From Planctomycetota bacterium (GTDB taxonomy: Bacteria; Planctomycetota; Planctomycetia; Planctomycetales; Planctomycetaceae), in the NCBI GenBank assembly GCA_013151585.1, contig JAADHY010000160.1, positions 6,110 to 11,501 on the forward strand: a DNA stretch of 5,392 nucleotides. Reading direction: 5' to 3'. Shown here piece after piece: positions 1 through 5,392 of the stretch. Each line of letters opens with the position of its first letter. The stretch's first letter is position 1. The translations under genes were made by a program, and so were the position numbers. A model generated the notes under the pieces. The model was not told the DNA's origin, did not search any database, and was given only the letters and a program-made list of their open reading frames with translations.

Positions 1-1
1 G

Positions 2-400
2 CGACGCCACGAGCGAGTGCCGTATCGGACGATTGTGACGGTTTACGTTCCGGAGGGCGGGTTGGAGACCGGAACGTTTCGGAAATCAGTCGAAGTATGG
101 GCGAGAAACTTGTCTCAGAGCGGTTTGTGTTTTGTCCATCCGCAACGGCTGATGGTTCGGGACGTCGTGATCGCCTTGAACTGCCAGAGTGATCGCCCCA
201 CGTTTTTCGAAGCTCAGATCACTCGCGCTCGCGAAGTCCATGAAGGGTTTTGGGAGCATGCCGTGGTGTTCGCGCGTCGGTACACTGATTCGCCTGCGAC
301 ACGGCCGCCTCAGGAAGACCTGGCGATCGATCGCAAGGCGAGTCCGTTTCGATGGATTTCCACGCCATCGGAGAATGCTTCGTACGCAGCCGCCAAGTGA
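2..400 (+). CDS. PilZ-domain protein, 5' end missing
   Basis: The reading frame is open to the left edge, so the true start lies before the window. A GTG at 17-19 falls inside the domain and is not the start. The 132 visible residues begin with Arg-Arg-His-Glu-Arg, which fits the RxxxR motif of PilZ domains. About 30 residues later comes Asn-Leu-Ser-Gln-Ser-Gly (residues 36-41 of the fragment), matching the second motif (D/N)xSxxG. Together these form the cyclic di-GMP binding site in the family. The beta-rich stretch ending near 'GFWEHAVVFARRY' completes a domain of usual size, and about 40 polar residues follow with no membrane helix. PilZ proteins typically act as cytoplasmic cyclic di-GMP receptors that control motility, polysaccharide secretion or adhesion through a partner. 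No partner is visible here apart from the CBS gene 42 bases downstream. The family call is fairly firm; the target process is unknown. Confidence 0.82.
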   Translation, partial: RRHERVPYRTIVTVYVPEGGLETGTFRKSVEVWARNLSQSGLCFVHPQRLMVRDVVIALNCQSDRPTFFEAQITRAREVHEGFWEHAVVFARRYTDSPATRPPQEDLAIDRKASPFRWISTPSENASYAAAK

Positions 401-429
401 TCGTCAGATCGTCACGAGTCAGCAGAGAC

Positions 430-433
430 AGGA
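430..433 (+). promoter_or_regulatory. Possible ribosome binding site of the CBS gene
   Basis: AGGA lies 9 bases before the ATG at 443. A second ATG follows directly at 446. This weak Shine-Dalgarno match favours the 443/446 start over the ATG at 464, although all three leave both CBS domains intact. Confidence 0.4.
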
Positions 434-442
434 CACGCGGGA

Positions 443-907
443 ATGATGACGACGCAAACAGCTATGCCTGCCGCCGGCCGTTCTCTCGCCGAACTTCGAG
501 CAAGCGACATTATGCAGGCGGATGTGCGCACCGTCCATCTGGAAGCTCCGCTCATGCACGCCGCGCGCGTGATGGGAGAACATGGAATCCGTCACCTCGT
601 CGTGACGGACACGTTTGGACGTCCCATCGGCGTCTTTTCTGAGCGGGACATGCTGCGCCACATCGCCTCTTGCGCGGCCCGGGGACACATCGTTCCTGGC
701 CGCATCCCAGTACGCGATGTGATGTCTCAAACACCAGTGACCGTGGCTCCGGACGAGCCATTACCCCATGTCGCGGCGGTTCTGGCCGCCAACAAAATCG
801 GATGCGTTCCCGTAACGGACAAGCAGGGCGTTTTGGTCGGGATCGTGTCCGTCGTTGACGTCCTGCGGTCCGTCGCCGCCACAGCATCGGCCGCCGCGGG
901 CGTCTGA
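443..907 (+). CDS. Two-CBS-domain protein
   Basis: This 154-residue soluble protein is almost entirely a tandem CBS pair. The first CBS domain covers about residues 20-75 ('ASDIMQADVRTV', then 'GIRHLVVTD', then Gly-Val-Phe-Ser-Glu-Arg-Asp at 63-69). The second covers about 89-145 ('VRDVMSQTPVTV', then Gly-Ile-Val-Ser-Val-Val-Asp at 133-139). The two GxxSxxD segments are the usual nucleotide-contacting strands, with the Asp placed to hold a ribose. Such stand-alone Bateman modules bind adenosine nucleotides such as AMP, ATP or S-adenosylmethionine and pass the signal to a partner protein; the ligand here cannot be told. The start at 443 has ATG-ATG in tandem behind AGGA. It sits 42 bases after the PilZ gene on the same strand, with no obvious terminator between them, so co-transcription is likely. 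The Ala/Ser/Val-rich tail after residue 145 looks disordered. Confidence 0.9.
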   Translation: MMTTQTAMPAAGRSLAELRASDIMQADVRTVHLEAPLMHAARVMGEHGIRHLVVTDTFGRPIGVFSERDMLRHIASCAARGHIVPGRIPVRDVMSQTPVTVAPDEPLPHVAAVLAANKIGCVPVTDKQGVLVGIVSVVDVLRSVAATASAAAGV

Positions 908-920
908 CTGGATCGGCCGT

Positions 921-935
921 GCGGGAGACTTCCGC
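921..935 (+). terminator. Short hairpin after the CBS gene, weak terminator candidate
   Basis: GCGGGA and TTCCGC pair over six positions (one G-T wobble) around a GAC loop, beginning 14 bases after the stop codon. No T-run follows, so it is at best part of a factor-dependent end or an RNA-stabilising hairpin. Confidence 0.2.
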
Positions 936-1266
936 AACGGAACGCATGGTGCGCCCCCACCAACAGAAGGGGCATTGTTGAGACGGCGTCGCGTTTTCTC
1001 CGGGCTTTGCGGGCTCGCGTGTTGTCCTCTCTCCACCGAGAACAGGGATTAACCGCTCAGAAGCTAAGACGCAGCGCAGTTTGCAGATCAATGTCGCAAG
1101 CGTCGGCGGTGCGCCCCGTGGCCGACGGTACTGGCGCCGGCTCCCCAGGAACCACTCACGAGACGTAAGACAGAGGCCGGCAGCTTCGATCACGGGTCAC
1201 GTACTCCCATCGCCGATCGGCACGTCATCCTGCGGCCCGTGAACGGTCCCTACGGGAGATGCCTCA

Positions 1267-1284
1267 TTTCTTGTCTGCAAGAAA
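1267..1284 (-). terminator. Perfect 7-bp inverted repeat after the UbiB gene
   Basis: TTTCTTG at 1267-1273 is the exact reverse complement of CAAGAAA at 1278-1284, with a four-base loop. It lies 21 bases beyond the UbiB stop. On the - strand the 3' arm ends in GAAA and is not followed by a T-run, and the stem is A/T-rich, so termination strength is doubtful. The position between convergent genes is the main argument. Confidence 0.3.
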
Positions 1285-1304
1285 GTCTCTGCCAGTCAAT
1301 GCGG

Positions 1305-2990
1305 CTAAAGCCGGCCGCTGCGGAAAATGCCGTAGATGAGCCAAGCGCCCAGGAAACTGGACAGCAGAAAGATGGGCACGCTCAGCCAGTAGAACGTGTT
1401 GCTCTGGATGACCAGGGAGGATGCGACGATTAAAGCGGCTATCACCATTCCGATGGCGATCCGGTTGCTCGATCGATCCAGCTCCGTGATCAGACGATCT
1501 AACCGGCGGTGTTCCAATTGAATCCGCAGGTCATCGGTGCTCAACTTTTCCAGCGTGCGGCCGATGTGCCGAGGCACATCATGCGAGAGCCTGACTAGCG
1601 TTCGGACCTCGTCGAGTGCTCGCAGCGCCAGTCGTCGCGGGTTGTAGCGTTCCCGGACCAGTCCTTCCAAATACGGGGCCAAAACCTCCGCCGTGTTGAA
1701 GTCCGGGGCCAAGTCCCTCACGACACCTTCCAGGGTAATCATCGCACGGATCAGCAACATCAGGTCGGCGGGGCATCGGATTCGGTGGTTCGTCAGGATG
1801 TTGACAAAGTCGGTGAGCAGGCTGGAGACGTTCACTCGCTCCAATTCCAATCCGTAGTACGTGTCGATGAAATCGCGGACGTCGGCCGTCAGTAGCGGTG
1901 TATCGATCGGCTGTAGAGCGACCCCCATGCGCTGGACGATTTCGACAACCGCACTCACGTCCTGCCGGCTGACGGCGACCAGCATGTCGATAAACTGCTC
2001 GCGCTTCTCGTCGTCCACGATGCCCACCATGCCGTAGTCGAGCAAGCAGATGGAGCCGTCGTCCAAGACGCGGATGTTACCCGGATGCGGATCGCCGTGG
2101 AAAAACCCCAGGTCGAACATCTGCTTCATGAAAATGTGGACGATGTTGTTGGCGAGTGCCTTACGAGACAGCCCGCGAGCCGCGAGTGCCTCGTGGTCGT
2201 TGATGTGGCATCCGTCGACGTATTCGAGCGTCAGGACGGCGTCGGTAGTGCGGTCCCAATCGACGGCGGGCACGTAAAGGGTGGCGTCGTTGCGGAACAG
2301 TCGAGCGAACGTGTCGATCGTCCGGCCCTCCCGCGTGAAATTCATCTCCCGGCGGATCGTGCGCGCGAAGTGAGCGACCAGCCCGACAGGATCGAACATG
2401 GCCGCTTCCGGCACGTGCCGTTCGATCAGGATCGCCAGCTCGTGCATCAGCGCGATGTCCCGTTCGACTTCGCGGATGACGTTGGGACGGCGGATTTTCA
2501 CAGCCCACAGACGTCCCGCGTGATCCTTCGCGCGATGAACTTGAGCAAGCGATCCGGCGGCCAACGGCTCGGGAGCGAATTCCGCGAAGAGCTCGTCGAT
2601 GCGATGCCCCAGCTCCTTCTCGACGACCGCAACCGCCTGTTCAGCCGGAAAAGGCGGCACGTGTTCCTGCAGTTTTTCCAGTTCCGTGATCACGTCGGGG
2701 GGAACCAGGTCGGGACGCGTGCTGATCACCTGGCCGAACTTGATGAACGTGGCCCCCAAACTTTCCAGGGCCATGCGAATGCGCTGGGCCCGCGTCAGGG
2801 CCGGGACGGGCTCGGGGGGACGTCGCAATACGACCCGCTTGCCCCACTGCAAATACTGACGCAGGTGAATCCGCTCCACCAAGTCACCGAAGCCGTGATT
2901 CAACAACACGGTGACGATTTCCCGGGTTCGTCCGAGATGACGGAGGAACCGGAAGGGGTGCGTCTCCAGATGGTTTTCGGGATCGCGCAT
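1305..2990 (-). CDS. ubiB: UbiB/ABC1/AarF-family atypical kinase, membrane-anchored
   Basis: This 561-residue protein has the full UbiB layout and the usual length for bacterial members. The KxGQ motif is Lys-Phe-Gly-Gln at 84-87. The Ala-rich loop is 144-152 (AAGSLAQVH), and the ATP-site lysine is K165 in 'AVKIRRP'. The catalytic-loop equivalent is HGDPHPGN at 298-305 (D300, N305), and the metal-binding DFG equivalent is Asp-Tyr-Gly at 318-320. Two hydrophobic helices, about 511-529 and 533-555, form the C-terminal membrane anchor seen in UbiB proteins. The family supports quinone and isoprenoid-lipid metabolism at the membrane, probably as an ATPase or small-molecule kinase; the substrate is unsettled. 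Planctomycetes are generally menaquinone users, so a strict ubiquinone role should not be assumed. The third loop position is Gly146, not the common Ala. ATG 2990 is the only ATG, GTG or TTG start in frame after the preceding stop at 3105-3107; no clear Shine-Dalgarno precedes it. It lies 114 bases behind the AAA+ gene on the same strand. Confidence 0.93.
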   Translation of the reverse strand: MRDPENHLETHPFRFLRHLGRTREIVTVLLNHGFGDLVERIHLRQYLQWGKRVVLRRPPEPVPALTRAQRIRMALESLGATFIKFGQVISTRPDLVPPDVITELEKLQEHVPPFPAEQAVAVVEKELGHRIDELFAEFAPEPLAAGSLAQVHRAKDHAGRLWAVKIRRPNVIREVERDIALMHELAILIERHVPEAAMFDPVGLVAHFARTIRREMNFTREGRTIDTFARLFRNDATLYVPAVDWDRTTDAVLTLEYVDGCHINDHEALAARGLSRKALANNIVHIFMKQMFDLGFFHGDPHPGNIRVLDDGSICLLDYGMVGIVDDEKREQFIDMLVAVSRQDVSAVVEIVQRMGVALQPIDTPLLTADVRDFIDTYYGLELERVNVSSLLTDFVNILTNHRIRCPADLMLLIRAMITLEGVVRDLAPDFNTAEVLAPYLEGLVRERYNPRRLALRALDEVRTLVRLSHDVPRHIGRTLEKLSTDDLRIQLEHRRLDRLITELDRSSNRIAIGMVIAALIVASSLVIQSNTFYWLSVPIFLLSSFLGAWLIYGIFRSGRL

Positions 2991-3020
2991 GATCGGACCA
3001 GTTTGCGACCGACGTTCCCG

Positions 3021-3043
3021 GCCGGTTCGGTTTCCGTTCCGGC
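3021..3043. repeat. Imperfect inverted repeat between the AAA+ and UbiB genes
   Basis: GCCGGTTCGG (3021-3030) and CCGTTCCGGC (3034-3043) pair at eight of ten positions around a three-base loop. It lies in the 114-base gap, about 30 bases before the UbiB start. With no T-run after it on the - strand it is not a standard terminator. It could reduce read-through or shape the UbiB leader, or it may just reflect GC-rich sequence. Confidence 0.25.
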
Positions 3044-3104
3044 GGCCGGCTTGGGTGGTTTCGAACGCGGTGTTGCCGAAGGAACCGTCGTTCGCGCGGG
3101 CCTT

Positions 3105-4667
3105 CTACATCACCGAGAAGTAGTTCTCGACGGCCCAATCGAAGTATTCCGGTAGCATCTTCCGCGGCAGTCCCTTGTAGTTGCAGTAGCTTTTGATCTG
3201 GAGCAGCAAGTCGCGAGGATGACACGCTCGCAGAGAACGCTTGGCCTGGTGATAGTGTTTGTCAATCAAATAGTTCACCGCTTCTTTATCGTACTCGAAA
3301 CCGAGCGTCGGAGCGACCATCTCGAAGATCTGGTGAAACTGCTTTTCGGTGGGACTCCCGACATGGATCTTGTAGGGAATCCGTCGCAGGAAAGCGGCAT
3401 CCACTAGTTTTCGGGGCTCCAAGTTGGTCGAAAAAATGATCAACTGGTCGAAAGGAACCTGAATTTTCTTGCCGCTCGGGAGCCCCAGGAAGTCGTATCG
3501 TTTTTCGAGTGGGACGATCCATCGGTTGAGCAGTTCGTCAACGGGCATCCTCTGCCGGCCGAAGTCGTCGATAACCAGCGCTCCACAGTTGCTTTTGAGC
3601 TGGAGCGGAGCCTCACAGATTTTGGTCTGGAGGTTCTGCGTGACTTCCAACTGAGACATAGTCAGTTCGCCGCCCGCCACAACAGTCGGCCGAATGATTT
3701 TCACCCAGCGTTGATCGACGTCGGACAGGTCGAAAATCCCGTCTTTCGTGTGCTCTTCCACGGCTTCATGTACGCCCGGGTCGTACAAGCGGATGATGTC
3801 GCCGTCGATGCCGAGGGCCCGAGGGATCCAGATGGTGGAGCCGAAGGCTTGCATCACCCGTTCCGCGATGCTTGTCTTCCCGTTCCCCGGCTCGCCGAAC
3901 AAGAACAGCCCCCGGCCGGAGCTGATCGCCGGCCCGAGTCGGTCCAGCAGTTCATCGCTGATGACGAGATCGGAGAACGCCTCACGCAGCGCCTCTTCGC
4001 TGACAGTCTGTCTGGCGATGCTTTGCGCCTCCATGGCCTTGAGGTACTCCTTCAGACAGACCGGCGCCGCGCCGAAATAGGTGCACTCCTCCGAGAACCT
4101 TTTTGCTCGATCCCGCCCCGATTCGGTCAGCGTGAATTCGTAGTCACCCGCGGCAGCCGCGCCGCGCAGCACGACTAGTTGTTCTCGCTTCAGTTGCTTC
4201 AAGATCGATTCGACGATTCGGAACGGCAAGCGGACCTGGGCACAAACCTGCCGCCCGGTCGCAGAACCCTTGGAATGCAAAAACTTCAGAACCAGACGTT
4301 CGACTTCTTCGAACGTGAGGCCTGTTTCTTCGAGGGTCTCCGGCGCCTTCGGGCGGAATGGCTCGTCGCTGTCCAGCGTTGGATCGCTTAGCAACTGATT
4401 GACTCGCTCGAAAAGCTGAGCCAAACGGGGATCGTTCAGAGGCGGCTCATCCGAAGCGGGCGACGGTGGCGCGGACGGCCCTGCGGACTGCGTTTCTGCA
4501 TCGCCCGCCGGTTCGCCGGCCGGCGCTTCTGACGCCGAGAGGTCCGAAAAGTCAAAATCCAGTTCCTCGTAAGAGGAGACCGGTTCCTCGCCGGACTTTG
4601 AGCGCGGAGCCAGCCCCTTCAATTGAGACAACAAGTCCAACGCGGATTGTTCGGCGGATTCGGACAT
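3105..4667 (-). CDS. AAA+ ATPase with N-terminal winged-helix-like domain
   Basis: The protein has 520 residues in three parts. Residues about 25-77 are an acidic, Ser/Pro/Ala-rich, probably disordered stretch. Residues about 115-195 look like a winged helix: three helices, then a 'GDYEFTLTESGRDRAKRF' wing and helix. Residues about 225-515 are an AAA+ module with Walker A GEPGNGKTS at 258-266 (K264), Walker B Leu-Val-Ile-Asp-Asp-Phe-Gly at 364-370, sensor 1 Phe-Ser-Thr-Asn at 412-415, paired arginines R428/R429 in 'FLRRIPYKI' as likely arginine finger, and sensor 2 His-Pro-Arg-Asp at 483-486. Walker B has Asp-Asp where Asp-Glu is usual; DnaC/IstB-type ATPases can also carry Asp-Asp. There is no signal peptide or membrane helix, so it should be cytoplasmic. 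I recall similar uncharacterised ATPases in planctomycetes, but know no function; DNA binding or protein remodelling are both possible. A TGA at 4686-4688 in frame just upstream makes ATG 4667 the first usable start, without a good Shine-Dalgarno. UbiB lies downstream. Confidence 0.88.
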   Translation of the reverse strand: MSESAEQSALDLLSQLKGLAPRSKSGEEPVSSYEELDFDFSDLSASEAPAGEPAGDAETQSAGPSAPPSPASDEPPLNDPRLAQLFERVNQLLSDPTLDSDEPFRPKAPETLEETGLTFEEVERLVLKFLHSKGSATGRQVCAQVRLPFRIVESILKQLKREQLVVLRGAAAAGDYEFTLTESGRDRAKRFSEECTYFGAAPVCLKEYLKAMEAQSIARQTVSEEALREAFSDLVISDELLDRLGPAISSGRGLFLFGEPGNGKTSIAERVMQAFGSTIWIPRALGIDGDIIRLYDPGVHEAVEEHTKDGIFDLSDVDQRWVKIIRPTVVAGGELTMSQLEVTQNLQTKICEAPLQLKSNCGALVIDDFGRQRMPVDELLNRWIVPLEKRYDFLGLPSGKKIQVPFDQLIIFSTNLEPRKLVDAAFLRRIPYKIHVGSPTEKQFHQIFEMVAPTLGFEYDKEAVNYLIDKHYHQAKRSLRACHPRDLLLQIKSYCNYKGLPRKMLPEYFDWAVENYFSVM

Positions 4668-4787
4668 TGGGGACAGCCGATCCGATCAGACGCCAGGGCA
4701 CAGCCATCTGGCATGCGGTCAACACATCGTTGCGCAGCGCGAGCGTCTCTGCTTCTCCACAACCGAGAGAGCCACGCAACTTACGAA

Positions 4788-4823
4788 CGTCAGGCCGACG
4801 CGCGGAGTGCGCACATCCTGACG
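4788..4823 (-). repeat. Two-tier stem-loop in the AAA+ upstream region
   Basis: CGTCAGG (4788-4794) and CCTGACG (4817-4823) are exact reverse complements. Inside them GCGC (4800-4803) can pair with GCGC (4809-4812) around a five-base loop, leaving an internal loop of five and four bases. It sits about 120-155 bases upstream of the AAA+ start and would be in its leader if transcription begins further upstream. A structured leader or a protein-binding site is possible. Confidence 0.35.
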
Positions 4824-4864
4824 GACGAAAAAATTGTTCGCAGGGACCGTCGCCCGACGGACGA
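4820..4864. repeat. 9-bp direct repeat with a hairpin
   Basis: GACGGACGA occurs at 4820-4828 and again at 4856-4864, 36 bases apart start to start. The second copy overlaps an inverted repeat, CCGTC-GCCC-GACGG at 4847-4860. A run of A (T on the - strand) lies between the copies at 4828-4833. This could be an operator pair or chance repetition in GC-rich sequence. Confidence 0.3.
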
Positions 4865-5098
4865 CCTCCAAGGCCCCACACTGCTGCCAAGGACACGGCC
4901 CGCGCAGACTCCGCGCCGACCGTTTCCGGGCATTGAAACCTACTCCACGACGCCAAGAGGGTCAAACCGCCATGGGGCCCATTCAGCAGCGATGTTGCGA
5001 CTCAAGACGGGTCCTGCCGCCTACTGGGCCGATCCGTGAGGATCAACTTCAACGGATTGGTCCGCACGCAGAGCGAGAAAAAGAACGTTTGAAAAGAT

Positions 5099-5114
5099 TA
5101 AGCCGCTAAGCCGC
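5099..5114. repeat. Tandem 8-bp repeat
   Basis: TAAGCCGC is present twice without a gap (5099-5106 and 5107-5114), just after an A-rich stretch. It overlaps the end of the doubtful small + strand ORF. No function is evident. Confidence 0.3.
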
Positions 5115-5186
5115 CCCAACGCAGGATCTGGAGCAGATCGCTCTTGCGGATCGAGAAAGACACCGAGCAGACTTCGCCACCGCTGA

Positions 5187-5216
5187 AACCGGCACGACTC
5201 GCTGTAACTGCCGGTT
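5187..5216 (-). terminator. Perfect 8-bp inverted repeat behind the right-edge gene
   Basis: AACCGGCA (5187-5194) and TGCCGGTT (5209-5216) are exact reverse complements separated by 14 bases. It begins 42 bases beyond the stop of the - strand gene at the window edge, a plausible terminator position. The loop is long, and on the - strand only a TTT at the end of the stem stands in for a T-tract. A smaller hairpin, GACAA-GAC-TTGTC at 5231-5243, lies between it and the stop. An operator is the alternative. Confidence 0.38.
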
Positions 5217-5258
5217 ATATAGGTGGTTAGGACAAGACTTGTCAGGACAAACGCTGCG

Positions 5259-5392
5259 CTAACTCGCCGCCCATTCTTTTTCGACGTCGAGCAGAGGGCT
5301 GATTTTGCGCACTTTTTCGACGATGGCGGCTTTTTCGGACGGCCTGGTTGCCTGCAGGTACCGCTGCCGCAGCTTCCTGAGTTTCGCCCGAC
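5259..5392 (-). CDS. Short basic protein, C-terminal part only (DUF6800-like?)
   Basis: Reading the - strand from the window edge gives 43 codons ending in TAG at 5259-5261. The start lies beyond 5392. The visible part opens with a very basic helix-like run (Arg-Ala-Lys-Leu-Arg-Lys-Leu-Arg-Gln-Arg-Tyr), continues through 'EKAAIVEKVRKISPLL' and ends Glu-Lys-Glu-Trp-Ala-Ala-Ser. The heptad-like spacing of hydrophobic residues and the Lys/Arg richness suggest a short helical, possibly nucleic-acid-binding protein. From memory it resembles small planctomycete proteins grouped as DUF6800, which have a basic N-terminal half and a 'KVRRISP'-type motif near the end. That match is not verified. The other two frames on this strand also lack stops here, but they give implausible sequences. 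Function is unknown. It reads in the same direction as the AAA+ gene but lies almost 600 bases away, so a separate transcript is likely. Confidence 0.6.
   Translation of the reverse strand, partial: RAKLRKLRQRYLQATRPSEKAAIVEKVRKISPLLDVEKEWAAS

Larger units (their letters stand above)
908..1304. other. Intergenic region between convergent genes
   Basis: This region of about 400 bases separates the stop of the CBS gene from the stop of the UbiB gene, which reads towards it. Open frames crossing it are extensions of frames antisense to, or overlapping, the two real genes, and they show no recognisable protein. No tRNA or rRNA pattern is seen. It contains two hairpins listed separately, a 10-base palindrome GCCGATCGGC at 1212-1221, a 5-bp inverted repeat CCCGT/ACGGG at 1236-1256 and a short direct repeat CGGGCT at 1001-1006 and 1010-1015. 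The position suits transcription termination from both sides. Confidence 0.6.
4668..5258. other. Long intergenic region upstream of the AAA+ gene
   Basis: This gap of 591 bases lies between the stop of the right-edge - strand gene and the AAA+ start, so it should carry the AAA+ promoter. On the - strand TTGACC (4717-4722) resembles a -35 box, but no acceptable -10 follows at the right distance, so I do not call a promoter. Long open frames at the AAA+ end on both strands are shadows of that gene. One small + strand ORF at 4972-5109 has AAGAGGG 10 bases before its ATG and a charged C-terminus, but it matches no family I know and is not called as a gene. The region holds several repeats listed separately. 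No tRNA or other known RNA is recognised. Confidence 0.55.

Noticed and set aside
985..997. GACGGCGTC followed closely by TTTT as a terminator of the CBS gene
   Set aside because: The palindrome leaves no room for a loop, and the T-run is short and not directly at the end of a stem.
552..1193. 213-codon open frame on the - strand across the CBS gene and the gap after it
   Set aside because: It is mostly antisense to the clearly real CBS gene, is full of Arg/Cys/Pro/Trp typical of shadow frames in GC-rich DNA, and has no recognisable domain.
2991..3107. The AAA+ stop TAG is followed by 38 sense codons in the same frame as UbiB, suggesting a read-through fusion
   Set aside because: The absence of stops over 38 codons is not surprising in GC-rich sequence. 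The stretch is Gly/Arg/Asn-rich without domain character, and both proteins have normal complete lengths. No recoding signal is evident.
2085..3155. 356-codon + strand open frame inside the UbiB and AAA+ genes
   Set aside because: It lies antisense to conserved UbiB motifs. A long antisense frame is expected in GC-rich codons, and the sequence shows no protein-family features.
3711..4178. 155-codon + strand open frame opposite the AAA+ gene
   Set aside because: It is antisense to the Walker A and winged-helix coding sequence and shows no independent motif.
4694..4722. TTGACC on the - strand as a -35 promoter box for the AAA+ gene
   Set aside because: At the proper spacing the -10 position reads GCCCTG, which is not an acceptable -10 box.
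4552..4965. 137-codon - strand frame overlapping the AAA+ start
   Set aside because: It overlaps the AAA+ N-terminus in another frame and gives a low-quality sequence. The AAA+ frame has clear domain support.

Overview
The window is a GC-rich stretch of bacterial chromosome. A member of the Planctomycetota is the most likely source. This rests on my recollection of the AAA+ protein type and of the short basic protein at the right edge, and on starts that mostly lack a clear Shine-Dalgarno sequence. It is not a database result. I see no mobile element, CRISPR array, tRNA, rRNA or phage gene.

Left part (1-907, + strand): the 3' portion of a PilZ-domain gene, whose start lies before the window, is followed after 42 bases by a small two-CBS-domain protein. 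Both are nucleotide-sensor folds (PilZ for cyclic di-GMP, CBS pairs for adenosine-type ligands). The short gap suggests one transcript.

Middle (908-1304): a 397-base gap between convergent genes. I find no convincing gene in it, only short hairpins that could help end transcription.

Right part (1305-4667, - strand): an AAA+ ATPase with a fused winged-helix-like domain is followed 114 bases downstream by a UbiB/ABC1 atypical kinase with two C-terminal membrane helices. They are probably co-transcribed. The UbiB kinase has glycine at the third position of its Ala-rich loop, the same place as the laboratory A339G change in human ADCK3/COQ8A.

Far right (4668-5392): a 591-base gap with several inverted and direct repeats and one doubtful 45-codon + strand ORF. 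It is followed by the C-terminal 43 codons of a short, very basic - strand protein cut by the window end.

Nothing here clearly amounts to a new multi-gene system. The points most worth following are the UbiB loop, the AAA+ architecture and its pairing with UbiB, the structured leader upstream of the AAA+ gene, and the truncated basic protein.
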